Source of the DNA: Bacillus wiedmannii
GTDB taxonomy: Bacteria > Bacillota > Bacilli > Bacillales > Bacillaceae_G
Assembly (NCBI RefSeq): GCF_001583695.1
Contig: NZ_LOBC01000061.1
Span: forward strand, 124,001 to 188,000
Direction: 5' to 3'
Length of the DNA stretch: 64,000 nt
Positions 24,461 through 33,283 of this stretch are shown piece by piece (the first letter of the stretch is position 1; each line of letters begins with the position of its first letter). A program made the position numbers and the translations under genes. Under the pieces are notes generated by a model that was given only the letters and a program-made list of their open reading frames with translations, was not told the origin of the DNA and did no database searches.

Positions 24461-24577
24461 ATGGATGAAGTAATTGGGGAAGTTGTAGCAGGTATTTGTG
24501 AATTTGTAGTTGAAGTAACGGCAGATGCTGTTGGAAATTTAGTTTCTAGAAATAATGAGGAAAAAGAAAAGATATAA
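24461..24577 (+). CDS. 38-aa acidic small protein
   Basis: MDEVIGEVVAGICEFVVEVT then ADAVGNLVSRNNEEKEKI. The pattern of Val/Ile every three to four residues between acidic ones suggests an amphipathic helix. A very strong AAGGGGGGG precedes the ATG and an 18-bp terminator follows 2 bases after the stop, so it forms its own transcription unit. No family recognised. Confidence 0.65.
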   Translation: MDEVIGEVVAGICEFVVEVTADAVGNLVSRNNEEKEKI

Positions 24578-24578
24578 A

Positions 24579-24624
24579 AATATAAAGGCTGATTTCTAAA
24601 GGGAAATCAGCCTTTATATTTTTA
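24579..24624 (+). terminator. Terminator of the 38-aa protein gene
   Basis: Perfect 18-bp stem 24579-24596 / 24603-24620 followed by TTTT. Confidence 0.9.
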
Positions 24625-24685
24625 CATTATATTAATATTATTTAAATATTTGTTTGTTAGGATGGAGATGAAACCAATATAGGAG

Positions 24686-25051
24686 GTGATTAAAATAAAT
24701 ATGCCGAGTTTGGGATTAGATTTATCTAATTCCCGTTTAATTATGGCGAATGTAGACGAAAGGGAATATCATTTTATTATACGTGAACATCCGATTTTAG
24801 GGAAAATTATATCGCTACTTGAAAATGGAAAAGAATACGGCTTAATGGATAAACAAATCGCTAATAAAGATAAATTTATAAAATCGGAGCTTATTAAATT
24901 AGATTATTTTAACCTAGATGTTCTACAGCATACACCTGGATGGATATGGATCGGCATGGATCAATTTGGTTTACATGCTCGTGAGGCTACTTATAACGAA
25001 GTAGACGTTATTATGAAGTTGAAAGAGGATTTATATTATATAGATGTATAA
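24686..25051 (+). CDS. Hypothetical protein of ~110-120 aa
   Basis: An acidic soluble protein containing REYHFIIREHPILGKIISLL and LQHTPGWIWIGMDQFGLHA; no family recognised. The start is unclear: AGGAGGTGA (24680-24688) is a near-perfect ribosome site that overlaps GTG 24686, while ATG 24701 is 12 bases beyond it. ATA 24695 would have ideal spacing. The reading frame is convincing by composition and by the hairpin downstream. Confidence 0.7.
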   Translation: MIKINMPSLGLDLSNSRLIMANVDEREYHFIIREHPILGKIISLLENGKEYGLMDKQIANKDKFIKSELIKLDYFNLDVLQHTPGWIWIGMDQFGLHAREATYNEVDVIMKLKEDLYYIDV

Positions 25052-25082
25052 GAAAAAGTAAAAATGTAATAAATATTTAGTC

Positions 25083-25118
25083 GGGTTAGGGGACAAGTTC
25101 CCGTAGCCTTTTTTGTTT
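25083..25118 (+). terminator. Probable terminator before the methyltransferase gene
   Basis: Imperfect stem GGTTAGGGGA / TTCCCGTAGCC followed by TTTTTTG. Confidence 0.55.
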
Positions 25119-25243
25119 AGTATATTGATGATAGGACAGCATGATAAGAAGTAAGCTGAAAAGAGGATTTGAAAATACATAAAGAGAACTTTAATTATTA
25201 TATGAATCCTATATGTAAATAACAATAGAAAGAAGATGATAAA

Positions 25244-26029
25244 ATGAGTAAAGAAGAGCTTGTAAAACAACAGTTTGGTAATAATGCGGAAAAATATGTG
25301 AAAAGTAAAATTCATGCTAATGGACCAGACTTACAATATGTGGTTCAACAAGTTGAGTATCGTCATAATAATCGTCTTCTTGATATTGCTACTGGCGGTG
25401 GACATGTTGCGAATGTATTAGCTCCATTGTTTAAAGAAGTAGTTGCCTTAGACTTAACAGAAAAAATGCTAGAGAATGCGAAAAACTTTATTATAAGTAA
25501 TGGATATGAAAATGTATCTTTTGTCGCTGGAAACGCTGAAAGTTTACCGTTTGCCGATAGTTCTTTTGATACGATTACATGCCGAATTGCAGCACATCAT
25601 TTTACGAATCCAGCTCAGTTTATATGTGAAGTAAATCGTACGTTAGAACATAATGGATTGTTTATTTTAATAGATAATGTTTCACCGGAAAATAATGAAT
25701 TTGATACATTTTATAATTTTATAGAAAAAAAGCGAGATCCGAGTCATGAACGAGCGATGAAAAAAACAGAATGGATTACCTTATTAGAAAAAAATGGTTT
25801 ACAAATGCAGTCATGTCTTACTTTTGACAAGAAATTTGAATTTGACTGGTGGTGCGATATGATGAATGTACCTTTGCAGAAACGCGTGAAGTTAACAGAA
25901 TGTATGATGAAAACATCAGTTGAAATGCAAGAGTTCTTTAACATTCAATATGAAAATAATAAAATTATATCGTTTTATACTGAAATGGCATTGTTTGTAT
26001 GCAAAAAAAGCGCGACATTAAAAAGATAA
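25244..26029 (+). CDS. Class I SAM-dependent methyltransferase (UbiE/YcgJ-like)
   Basis: A 261-aa methyltransferase. Motif I LLDIATGGGHVANVL (about 46-60), motif II VVALDLTEKML, post-motif GNAESLPFADSSFDTITCR (about 93-111) and motif III GLFILIDNV are all present, as in the UbiE/YcgJ branch. The substrate is not indicated. Single gene; AAGAAGATG lies upstream of ATG 25244. Confidence 0.92.
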   Translation: MSKEELVKQQFGNNAEKYVKSKIHANGPDLQYVVQQVEYRHNNRLLDIATGGGHVANVLAPLFKEVVALDLTEKMLENAKNFIISNGYENVSFVAGNAESLPFADSSFDTITCRIAAHHFTNPAQFICEVNRTLEHNGLFILIDNVSPENNEFDTFYNFIEKKRDPSHERAMKKTEWITLLEKNGLQMQSCLTFDKKFEFDWWCDMMNVPLQKRVKLTECMMKTSVEMQEFFNIQYENNKIISFYTEMALFVCKKSATLKR

Positions 26030-26034
26030 ATTTC

Positions 26035-26062
26035 TTGCAGTCTTTTCAAAGTACGTTATACT
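26035..26062 (+). promoter_or_regulatory. Sigma-A promoter of the small gene at 26099
   Basis: TTGCAG 26035-26040, 16-bp spacer, TATACT 26057-26062. Confidence 0.65.
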
Positions 26063-26098
26063 TAGTACAGAGAAAATGAGAATTGAGGAAAAGTAATA

Positions 26099-26287
26099 AT
26101 GATTCGCGTACGTATTGAAGGAACTGAAGAAGAAATGTTTGAATTTATGGAGAAAATGCCAGATATTCCTGGATTTGAAAAAACACATATGAGAGAACCG
26201 AGAAAAGGAAATAATCCGAAATACGATTCAAGTAAAAATGTACTAGCATATTTATCTTATAAAAAGATTGAAGTCGCCAATAAATAG
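26099..26287 (+). CDS. Small DUF3970-like protein
   Basis: A 62-aa protein starting MIRVRIEGTEEEMFEFMEKM; the strand-turn-helix start and the short C-terminal strand (VLAYLSYKKIEV) are reminiscent of the Bacillus DUF3970/YvzF family. The stop codon sits in the loop of the terminator hairpin. Function unknown. Confidence 0.7.
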   Translation: MIRVRIEGTEEEMFEFMEKMPDIPGFEKTHMREPRKGNNPKYDSSKNVLAYLSYKKIEVANK

Positions 26288-26299
26288 GCGACTTTTTTA
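26271..26299 (+). terminator. Terminator overlapping the stop of the 62-aa gene
   Basis: 8-bp stem AAGTCGCC 26271-26278 / GGCGACTT 26287-26294, T tract to 26298; the left arm is coding. Confidence 0.85.
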
Positions 26300-26364
26300 G
26301 TTTGCACCGTTTCACAGCCTTGTCTTTTTTACATAATAATAATAGTAGATTATGTTGAAGAGGG

Positions 26365-27330
26365 GTGAGGATAGTTAATAAGAAAATCATCTTTTTTGGA
26401 GACTTTGGTATTGACGATGCGGTGGCGTTAATTTATGCAAATAAAACATGTCAATTGGATATTATAGGTATTGTTGCTGAATATGGGAATGTATCGCGAG
26501 AAATTGTAACGGAAAATGTGTATTTTTTAGAAAGATACTATGCTACAGAAGTAAAAATCATTGAGGGTGCAGCAAGACCGATGACAGCTGAAGAACCTTT
26601 GTTCTTTCCTGAAATACATGGAGATCATGGTTTAGGGCCAATTATTCCACCTGATATGAGGATTTGTAAACGGGAAAATTTTTGTGAACTAATTAAATTA
26701 ATTGAACCTTGTCCAGAAGATATTATTATCGTAGCGACAGGGCGTTTAACAACATTGGCAACGTTATTTTTATTATATCCAAATGTAATGGATAAGGTAT
26801 GTTCATATTATATTATGGGCGGTGCGTTTTTATTTCCTGGTAACGTTACTCCTGTATCAGAAGCTAATTTTTATGGAGATCCAATCGCCGCAAATATTGT
26901 GATGAAGTACGCAAAGAATGCGACTATTTTTCCGTTAAATGTAACGCAAGAAGCCCTCATTACTCCTGAAATGGTGGATATTATTAATAAAGAAGGAACA
27001 GGACAGGCGAAACTTATTAAACCAATGATCGATTTTTATTATGAGAACTTTTATAAAAAAGAATACCCGGGTATTGCTGGAAGTCCGATTCATGATTTAC
27101 TTCCGTTCATTTCCTTTATTAATGATGATATTTTTGAATATAAAAAGTCAGCAGTTTGGATCAGTACGACAAATGACGTAACTAGAGGACAAAGTGTGGC
27201 AGATTTTAGAAAAATAGCCGAGTCAACAACGTTTGATAATAGACCAATTCAAAAAATTGCAGTTGGTTTTAACTATCCTGCATTTAAAGAAGAGTTTATG
27301 CGGACAATATTAAAGCCTGACTGTCCTTAA
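26365..27330 (+). CDS. Inosine-uridine preferring nucleoside hydrolase family protein
   Basis: A 321-aa nucleoside hydrolase. The N-terminal calcium motif reads FGDFGIDDAVAL; the usual D-x-D-P-G-x-D-D has lost its first Asp (now Phe) but keeps the other three. The C-terminal active-site pair is present in GSPIHDLLPF. The enzyme class hydrolyses the N-glycosidic bond of ribonucleosides for base salvage. The start (GTG 26365, ~GAAGAGG just upstream) is tight and uncertain; conserved sequence begins a few codons later at KKIIFFGDFG. Confidence 0.85.
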   Translation: MRIVNKKIIFFGDFGIDDAVALIYANKTCQLDIIGIVAEYGNVSREIVTENVYFLERYYATEVKIIEGAARPMTAEEPLFFPEIHGDHGLGPIIPPDMRICKRENFCELIKLIEPCPEDIIIVATGRLTTLATLFLLYPNVMDKVCSYYIMGGAFLFPGNVTPVSEANFYGDPIAANIVMKYAKNATIFPLNVTQEALITPEMVDIINKEGTGQAKLIKPMIDFYYENFYKKEYPGIAGSPIHDLLPFISFINDDIFEYKKSAVWISTTNDVTRGQSVADFRKIAESTTFDNRPIQKIAVGFNYPAFKEEFMRTILKPDCP

Positions 27331-27502
27331 TATGTGTATTACGAATAACATCAACCTCGAGTCGAAAAACTAGTCGTTCATTATTTTGAAATAATCTAAT
27401 AGTTGATTTGTATGAATAACTACTGAAAAATGTAACATAACTAATGGTAAGCAATTGTTTCTAATTATATTTTGATTGGTAAAATATAAAGGAGGTTATC
27501 AT

Positions 27503-27745
27503 ATGATTTGGTCTTTAATCGTCGGTGGTATATTAGGATGGCTTGCGAGCTTAATTACTGGAAAGGACGTACCTGGTGGTGTAATTGGTAATATTATTGC
27601 TGGTATTATCGGTTCTTGGATTGGTTCGAAATTACTTGGTAGTTTTGGTCCAGTCATTGGCGGATATGCAATTATTCCAGCTTTAATCGGTGCGATCGTT
27701 TTAATTTTCATCGTAAGCTTCTTATTACGAGCAATGCGAAAATGA
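27503..27745 (+). CDS. GlsB/YeaQ/YmgE family membrane protein
   Basis: An 80-aa protein with three glycine-rich membrane helices (WSLIVGGILGWLASLITG..., GVIGNIIAGIIGSWIGSKLL, IIPALIGAIVLIFIVSFLL), the signature of transglycosylase-associated/YeaQ stress proteins. ATG 27503 has AAAGGAGG 8 bases upstream. Function in Bacillus is unclear; relatives are induced by general stress. Confidence 0.9.
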   Translation: MIWSLIVGGILGWLASLITGKDVPGGVIGNIIAGIIGSWIGSKLLGSFGPVIGGYAIIPALIGAIVLIFIVSFLLRAMRK

Positions 27746-27750
27746 ATGTA

Positions 27751-27785
27751 CGGACTGTTTACATTTGTAAGCAGTCCTTTTTATA
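27751..27785 (+). terminator. Terminator of the YeaQ-family gene
   Basis: 12-bp stem GGACTGTTTACA / TGTAAGCAGTCC (27752-27777, one wobble, tight loop) with T run. Confidence 0.8.
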
Positions 27786-27822
27786 TGTTATGCTAGCATT
27801 ATACAATCAGGAGGTGTCAGCA

Positions 27823-28218
27823 TTGAAAACATTTACAGTAAATTTCCATCAAGAAGATAATGCTAAAGCGACAACAGTACATAAATTAAGTGAAGAGGAC
27901 TTCAACAAAGCAACAGAAAAAGGTACTCGTCATCTATTTGATTTAGATACAAACGTTGGATTCTTCGTATTCTTTGACGCAGAAGATGCAGAAGGTAATG
28001 ATCAATACTTAATGTTACAATACGAAGGGGATCATGAAGAGCCAACTGCGTGCTACGGATTTGATTTAAAACTATACTATCAATTTTTAGCACTATACTT
28101 AAATGATCTTGAATTCCACGGTGAAACAGATGAGGAAGAGGAAGAGTATGGCCCAATTCATCATTTAGCTCACTTACTTTATCATATTGTTGAAGATGGT
28201 AAGTCAATCGAAGTGTAA
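27823..28218 (+). CDS. Acidic cytosolic protein of unknown function
   Basis: A 131-aa acidic protein (MKTFTVNFHQEDNAKATTV...) with an EEEEE stretch near residue 104 and a C-terminal GPIHHLAHLLYHIVEDG helix. TTG 27823 is the start because AGGAGGTG ends 6 bases upstream; the upstream frame contains the previous terminator. I recognise it only as a conserved B. cereus-group hypothetical. Confidence 0.75.
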   Translation: MKTFTVNFHQEDNAKATTVHKLSEEDFNKATEKGTRHLFDLDTNVGFFVFFDAEDAEGNDQYLMLQYEGDHEEPTACYGFDLKLYYQFLALYLNDLEFHGETDEEEEEYGPIHHLAHLLYHIVEDGKSIEV

Positions 28219-28230
28219 AAATACATATGT

Positions 28231-28260
28231 AAAGCTGTCCTTTTTGGACAGCTTTTTTTA
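28231..28260 (+). terminator. Terminator of the acidic-protein gene
   Basis: Perfect 10-bp stem 28231-28240 / 28246-28255, then TTTT. Confidence 0.9.
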
Positions 28261-28261
28261 T

Positions 28262-28330
28262 TATTATGATGAATGTTATGATTTGCATAATGGTAAATGG
28301 ATTTCTGATGGTGATAAATGGTTTGATTAA
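28262..28330 (+). pseudogene. Likely 3' remnant of a lost gene
   Basis: Between two terminators a 22-codon frame without start reads YYDECYDLHNGKWISDGDKW then FD and a stop. It is followed 2 bases later by a perfect 18-bp terminator. This is what remains when a gene is deleted but its last codons and terminator survive. The ancestor is not identified. Confidence 0.4.
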
Positions 28331-28332
28331 AC

Positions 28333-28376
28333 AGAAAAAGCAACAAAGAAGACTCATCTTTCTTTGTTGCTTTTTC
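28333..28376 (+). terminator. Orphan terminator after the gene remnant
   Basis: Perfect 18-bp stem 28333-28350 / 28359-28376 with T run; no intact gene feeds it. Confidence 0.8.
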
Positions 28377-28437
28377 TACGTTTCAGGAAGGATTGCAGTG
28401 TAAATGGCGAGAAGGGATATATAAGGAGATGGAAAAA

Positions 28438-29295
28438 ATGATAAATAATACGATTCCAAGTTTTTTAAAATTGTGGGAAAGTAACGATGTAGAAGTAGTA
28501 GTCCTCAACCAATACTTTACTTCGCATCCAGAGATATTTGAAGAATACTTTAAGTATCATTGTCCACATACGAGAGAACGAGTTTCTAATGCCATTAAAC
28601 GATATCCCGCAAAAATAGAAGAAATTCGTATCATTGCAGAAATATTACCGACTATTATTCAAGAGATAACGAATGAATATCATTATAAATATAACTTTGA
28701 TGTAAATATGAATTTTCATCTATTTGTTGGAGGGTTTGGCTCTAATGCATTTGTAGAAAGGGAAATTATTGGAGACATATTTTTTGCGGCAGAAAAATTA
28801 TCTCCAGATGTAAATCATCTTCGTGTTATTGTCGCTCACGAAATAGGACATATATATCATAATGTTATGTTACACAATGATGGAATGGATTGGGGTAAAG
28901 CCGATTGGACTGACGGATCAGTTAATTTGTATCGTGAAGGCGTTGCAACATATTTATCAAAGCAAATTATAAGAGGTTTAAATGAATCAGTGTACTACTC
29001 ATATAACAATGATGGCGAACGTTGGTTACAATGCTATATAGAAAATGAAGAACAAATAAAGAATCGTTTTTTGGAAGATTATATAGAAGGATGGACGTTT
29101 GAAAAAGAGAAAGAGTGGTTTCGGTTATCTGGAGGACAGTATTTTGGATACAACCGAATCGGTTATTTTTTAGGAACAGCTTTTGTAGAATATGTTGTAC
29201 AAGCATTGGGAGAGAGTGAAGCATTTACTTTTTGGAACAAACACAATTTGAAAAGCGGTGTCATGGATTGGTTATCGAAAGGAATAAGATTATAA
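28438..29295 (+). CDS. Predicted Zn-dependent protease (DUF2268-like, HExxH)
   Basis: A 285-aa protein with a zincin motif AHEIGHIYHN (H134, E135, H138) and a downstream glutamate in LYREGVATYLSKQ (E167) in the position of a third gluzincin ligand. No signal peptide, so it probably acts inside the cell. The C-terminal GYNRIGYFLGTAFVEYV resembles DUF2268 proteases. ATG 28438 has AAGGAG 9 bases upstream; ATG 28429 abuts that site. The lipoprotein gene starts 16 bases downstream. Confidence 0.82.
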   Translation: MINNTIPSFLKLWESNDVEVVVLNQYFTSHPEIFEEYFKYHCPHTRERVSNAIKRYPAKIEEIRIIAEILPTIIQEITNEYHYKYNFDVNMNFHLFVGGFGSNAFVEREIIGDIFFAAEKLSPDVNHLRVIVAHEIGHIYHNVMLHNDGMDWGKADWTDGSVNLYREGVATYLSKQIIRGLNESVYYSYNNDGERWLQCYIENEEQIKNRFLEDYIEGWTFEKEKEWFRLSGGQYFGYNRIGYFLGTAFVEYVVQALGESEAFTFWNKHNLKSGVMDWLSKGIRL

Positions 29296-29311
29296 TAGGG
29301 GGCCGAAATGT

Positions 29312-29980
29312 ATGAAAGTGTATGTAAAGATAGCTATGTTATTTCTCGCTTTTACATGCATATTTGCATTAGTAGCATGTAAAGGGACAGACGAAAAAAA
29401 GGAAACAAACCCAACCTCGGAAAATAGTAAAAACGAACAAAATAATTCTTCTGAAGAAAAGAAAGAGCCTGAAGCAAAATCAAATAATGAAGGATCAGCA
29501 AAACCAAAGACAGATTCAAGCACGCAAGATACAGTTATAAATCAAAAATCAATTAACCACATTAAAGATTTGTTTGAACTAGCGAAAGAAGGAAAAGTAC
29601 CTAATGTCCCGTTCGCAGCACATACAGGTGATATTGAAGAAATAGAAAAAGGTTGGGGTAAAGCAGATAAAACGGAACAAGCAGGCAACAGAATGTACGC
29701 TACCTTTACAAATAAAAATGTTTCCTTCGGTTTTAATAAAGGGTCACAAGTTTTTGATGTACGCTCCTATCATGCAGAGTTAAAATCAATTACATTACAA
29801 GAAATAGAGAAAGCATTAGGAAAACCAGCTTCAGTTAAAGTAAATGGGGAAGATAAAATATACGTATATAAAGTAAACAATCAGTTTGAGTTAAAATTCA
29901 TTATTCCAAAATCGACTGGTAAGGTAAATCATATTTCGGTATTTTCACCAGAGGATAGTATAAATAAAATGGCAGGGTAA
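29312..29980 (+). CDS. YjgB family lipoprotein (DUF4309)
   Basis: A 222-aa lipoprotein: signal MKVYVKIAMLFLAFTCIFAL then Cys23, a disordered linker of about 50 residues rich in Ser, Asn, Glu and Lys (30-78), then a DUF4309 domain (IKDLFELAKEGKVPNVPFAA..., GWGKADKTE, VSFGFNKGSQVFDVRSY). Expected on the outer membrane face. GGGGG precedes the ATG. It may be co-transcribed with the zincin. Confidence 0.88.
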   Translation: MKVYVKIAMLFLAFTCIFALVACKGTDEKKETNPTSENSKNEQNNSSEEKKEPEAKSNNEGSAKPKTDSSTQDTVINQKSINHIKDLFELAKEGKVPNVPFAAHTGDIEEIEKGWGKADKTEQAGNRMYATFTNKNVSFGFNKGSQVFDVRSYHAELKSITLQEIEKALGKPASVKVNGEDKIYVYKVNNQFELKFIIPKSTGKVNHISVFSPEDSINKMAG

Positions 29981-29981
29981 T

Positions 29982-30035
29982 AAAGAAGGCTATCACCAAA
30001 GGTCATCAAGACTTTTGTGATAGCCTTCTTTTTAC
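29982..30035 (+). terminator. Terminator after the YjgB-family gene
   Basis: 15-bp stem 29982-29996 / ~30017-30032 with T run, also suited to stop the convergent MFS gene. Confidence 0.88.
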
Positions 30036-30059
30036 TGTTAAAAGGATGAGCAAAGCAGC

Positions 30060-31286
30060 CTATAAAACATGAGGAGTATGCTCTGAAATGTCTTTTTTTA
30101 TTTTATTACGCTCTAAATTTTGAACAAAAAGAGCCTGAATAATGCCCCCAATTATTAAGAAACAAGCACAAATATAAAATAGTATACTGCCGTTTAGTTT
30201 GCTTAATAAAACCGCACCAATAACAGGACCGCACGTTCGAGATATATCCCAATGTAAGCCGTAAATTGAAAAATACAATCCGCGTTTATCTGAAGGAGCG
30301 ATTTCTGAAACGAATCGAAGTAAATGGTTTAAAGCAATACTTCCACCGATGACTAAAAAGAGTAATGTGAAAAATAGTGACGCGATTGTTGCTGAAAGCC
30401 CGTAGCCAAGTGCAGCTACTGTATAGCAGGCATAAGAAATAATGATGATTTTCGCCATGGAAAATCGTTCAGACCATTTCACGAGGAAAACTTGCAGAAA
30501 GATTTCCATAATAGCTTTGCATGTTGAAATAAAAACGAGTATGAGTTCGAAATCCGTAAAAGTATGTTTCACGAAAATAAGATAATTCGTCTCAGTTTGT
30601 GCATAAAAAAAGCTAATAGGAAGTGTAGAAACCATAAGTCCAAATACGGCGTAATGTTTGTGTACAAATTGTTTTGGAGATGATACTTCAAGCTTTTGCG
30701 TTGGTGTCGTCATTGCCGGAGCGGTTTCTGGAAGCTGCGTCCAAACAACGACTGCATATACTATAAGTACAATGCTTTGCACTGTAAATACATATTCAGG
30801 GTGAGTCTTATAAAAAATAGTACCGATTAAAGGGCCGATTAGGGTACCTATTGCTCCCATCGTTTGCAGAAGCGAGAAGATTTCTGCTTGCTGATTTTGT
30901 TTTGTTAAATCAGCTATTTGTGCACGTTGAGCAGGAATATATAAGGAACGGCCAACCCCATTTATGACATATAACAAAGCAAATATAAAAACGGATTGAG
31001 CAAAGATGAAGCTGCCGATTGCAACACTTTGTAGCAATAAGCCGAGTAACATAATTTTCTTTCGCCCATATTTATCAGTCATTCTTCCAGCAATAAGTGT
31101 AAATATAATGTCCGAAAGCGGTTGTAATCCGAAAATAAGCATAGTCATCATAATATTGCCGTTTAGCATCTTATTAACATAAATAATCATAATGATAGCT
31201 AACATTGATTCTGTTGTTCGAGTTAATAATTCACCGCACAGTCTAATGATGATTGGTTTATTGTAACGTAAAAAGAGATGATTCAA
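30060..31286 (-). CDS. MFS transporter divergent from an SgrR-like regulator
   Basis: A 408-aa twelve-helix MFS protein. The A motif is clear (GRMTDKYGRKKIMLLG), as is GRSLYIPAQRAQIADL. TTG 31286 is the start: AAAGGGGGAAA ends 8-9 bases upstream, and any longer reading lies in the regulatory gap. It is divergently arranged with the SgrR-like gene, as setA is grouped with sgrR in enterobacteria, so a sugar-efflux role is conceivable but unproven. Confidence 0.9.
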   Translation of the reverse strand: MNHLFLRYNKPIIIRLCGELLTRTTESMLAIIMIIYVNKMLNGNIMMTMLIFGLQPLSDIIFTLIAGRMTDKYGRKKIMLLGLLLQSVAIGSFIFAQSVFIFALLYVINGVGRSLYIPAQRAQIADLTKQNQQAEIFSLLQTMGAIGTLIGPLIGTIFYKTHPEYVFTVQSIVLIVYAVVVWTQLPETAPAMTTPTQKLEVSSPKQFVHKHYAVFGLMVSTLPISFFYAQTETNYLIFVKHTFTDFELILVFISTCKAIMEIFLQVFLVKWSERFSMAKIIIISYACYTVAALGYGLSATIASLFFTLLFLVIGGSIALNHLLRFVSEIAPSDKRGLYFSIYGLHWDISRTCGPVIGAVLLSKLNGSILFYICACFLIIGGIIQALFVQNLERNKIKKDISEHTPHVL

Positions 31287-31384
31287 TATTATTTCCCCCT
31301 TTCTATATTGAAATGATAAGATGAAAGGAGAATTGGAAAAAGGGTAAAAAGAATAGGGAATATTTTTCACCTTTTAGGGGGAAT

Positions 31385-33124
31385 ATGATGTTTATTTTAG
31401 ATCAATACATTGAACTATGGGTTGCCTATGGGAAAGGGAAAAAAGAAGGAGAGCAATTAGAAGTAACAGTACAAATGATAGCAGAAATATTATTTTGTAC
31501 GGAGCGTAATAGTAAATTAATTATAAAAAAATTAGAAGAGTTACATTGGATCACTTGGTTTCCAGGGCGCGGAAGAGGGAATCGTTCTAAATTAATATTT
31601 CAAAAGCAACCGATGACATTGATTTTAGACAGAGGAAAAGAACTAACGAAAAAAGGGGATGTGAAAAGTGGAATCTCATTTGTGGAACGATACAGCTCAC
31701 AATTTCCATCAGTAAAGAAAGAGTATGAAGCTTGGGTAGATTCAATATTTGGTCATAAAATAGAAAGGACACCTGAAGGAAGAAAAGATGTACTTCGGTT
31801 GCAAGTACAAATGAATCTAGACATCGCTTTAGATCCGGTCTACGCTACGATGCGCTCAGAATGTCATATGGTTAAACATATTTTTGATACACTCGTATAT
31901 GTGAATGAGGAAACAAATTGTATTGAGCCAAGACTTGCTTTTCACTGGCAATATAATGACGCTGAAAAGGTTTGGACATTTTATTTAAGAAAAGGCGTTC
32001 ATCTTCATAATAGAAAACGACTTACCGCACATGATGTTATACATTCATTGAATCGATTTATGAAAGCGGAAAACAACCCACACGCATGGATGTTACAACA
32101 TGTTGAAAATGTTCGTGCAGTGGATGAATTTGTTGTTGAAATTCAATTACATACGGAAAATAGGATGTTTTTACATATGCTAAGTGCAGAACAGTGTTCT
32201 ATCGTAAATGAAGATGAAGCGGGAAACCTCATTGGAACAGGCCCTTTTAAATTACGCGAAAAGAATGCACATTTATTTGTTTTAGGAGTACATGATCTAT
32301 ATTATCGTGAAAGACCTTTTCTTGACCGAATTGAACTAATGAATGTAGAGCAAAATGTAAATACGTATGACGTGTTAGTAAAGGCGCAATATAAAGATAA
32401 AGAAAAGCCTAATAAAGAGTTGTCTCGGCTTGAATCGAACGTGACATATGTAACGTGCAATCTTGTAAAAGAAGGACCAATGCAAGATGAGCTGTTTCGA
32501 AAGGCACTACATAAAATCATTCATGGCGATAGAATTGTTCAAGAACTCGGCGGAGAACGTGGAGAAGTGGCAAAGAAACTAATATTAGCAAATGAAAGAA
32601 AAGTAGAGATTAAGGAAGAGATAGAATGCTTAGTGAAAAGGAGTATGTATCATCATGAAGTGCTACAACTCTACACATTTACAGGACAAGATCACGTAGA
32701 AGATGCACAATGGATTCAGAAAGAGTGTGCGAAGTACGGGATTCGTGTAGAAAATAATTTTCTTGAAGTTGAAGAGTTATTGGAAATCAGTACGATACAA
32801 AAGGCTGATATGATGCATGATAGTGCAACGATTAGCGAAAGAATAGAAGATAGTCTGCTATATATGTTTCTTACAAAAAATAGTTTTATTCATGGGCAAA
32901 GTAGCATGGACTTTCATAAAACATTGATCCCGTATTTTAAACAAGAACAATTAGAGCAAAGAGTTACATTGTTACGCAATATTGAAGACACTTTGTTACG
33001 TCAAATTCATATTATTCCTTTATACCGTAACAAACAACAAGTAACTTCTCACGAAAAAGTACAAAATATAATGATTAATTCACAAGGGTGGATTGATTTT
33101 TATGAGATATGGTTTACATGTTGA
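31385..33124 (+). CDS. SgrR-type transcriptional regulator (HTH plus solute-binding domain)
   Basis: A 579-aa protein. An N-terminal winged HTH (about 5-100) is followed by an SBP_bac_5 oligopeptide/sugar-binding domain from about 130 (RLQVQMNLDIALDPVYATM..., HLHNRKRLTAHDVIHSLNRF, GTGPFKL). This is the SgrR architecture, in which the binding domain senses a small ligand and controls a neighbouring exporter. ATG 31388 is an equally good start (GGGGGAAT 6 bases upstream). The divergent MFS gene is the likely target. Confidence 0.9.
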   Translation: MMFILDQYIELWVAYGKGKKEGEQLEVTVQMIAEILFCTERNSKLIIKKLEELHWITWFPGRGRGNRSKLIFQKQPMTLILDRGKELTKKGDVKSGISFVERYSSQFPSVKKEYEAWVDSIFGHKIERTPEGRKDVLRLQVQMNLDIALDPVYATMRSECHMVKHIFDTLVYVNEETNCIEPRLAFHWQYNDAEKVWTFYLRKGVHLHNRKRLTAHDVIHSLNRFMKAENNPHAWMLQHVENVRAVDEFVVEIQLHTENRMFLHMLSAEQCSIVNEDEAGNLIGTGPFKLREKNAHLFVLGVHDLYYRERPFLDRIELMNVEQNVNTYDVLVKAQYKDKEKPNKELSRLESNVTYVTCNLVKEGPMQDELFRKALHKIIHGDRIVQELGGERGEVAKKLILANERKVEIKEEIECLVKRSMYHHEVLQLYTFTGQDHVEDAQWIQKECAKYGIRVENNFLEVEELLEISTIQKADMMHDSATISERIEDSLLYMFLTKNSFIHGQSSMDFHKTLIPYFKQEQLEQRVTLLRNIEDTLLRQIHIIPLYRNKQQVTSHEKVQNIMINSQGWIDFYEIWFTC

Positions 33125-33130
33125 TATATA

Positions 33131-33175
33131 AGGGTTTTTACGTATTTTATAGGATGCGTGAGAACCCTATTTTTG
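33131..33175 (+). terminator. Terminator after the SgrR-like gene
   Basis: AGGGTTTT / AGAACCCT stem (33131-33138 / 33161-33168) and a T run. Confidence 0.65.
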
Positions 33176-33198
33176 TGTGTGAAACAGGTTTGTTTTAC

Positions 33199-33262
33199 AC
33201 ATTGTTACGCTACTTCTGGTAAAAGGGTATTTACAGCGTAACAGTGTTATGTTACATTGTTA
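33199..33262 (+). promoter_or_regulatory. yhbDEF promoter with inverted-repeat operator
   Basis: -35 TTTACA 33230-33235 and -10 TACATT 33253-33258 with a 17-bp spacer. A 12-bp inverted repeat, CATTGTTACGCT 33200-33211 and AGCGTAACAGTG 33235-33246 (one mismatch), puts one arm in the spacer, and ACATTGTTA recurs at 33254-33262 over the -10. The MerR-like YhbD is the obvious candidate to bind here. Confidence 0.6.
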
Positions 33263-33283
33263 TCGGGAAGGAGTGTTATACAG

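Noticed and set aside
25031-25315. Minus-strand frame across the methyltransferase start
   Set aside because: Low-complexity hydrophobic translation of an AT-rich gap and antisense to a clear gene.
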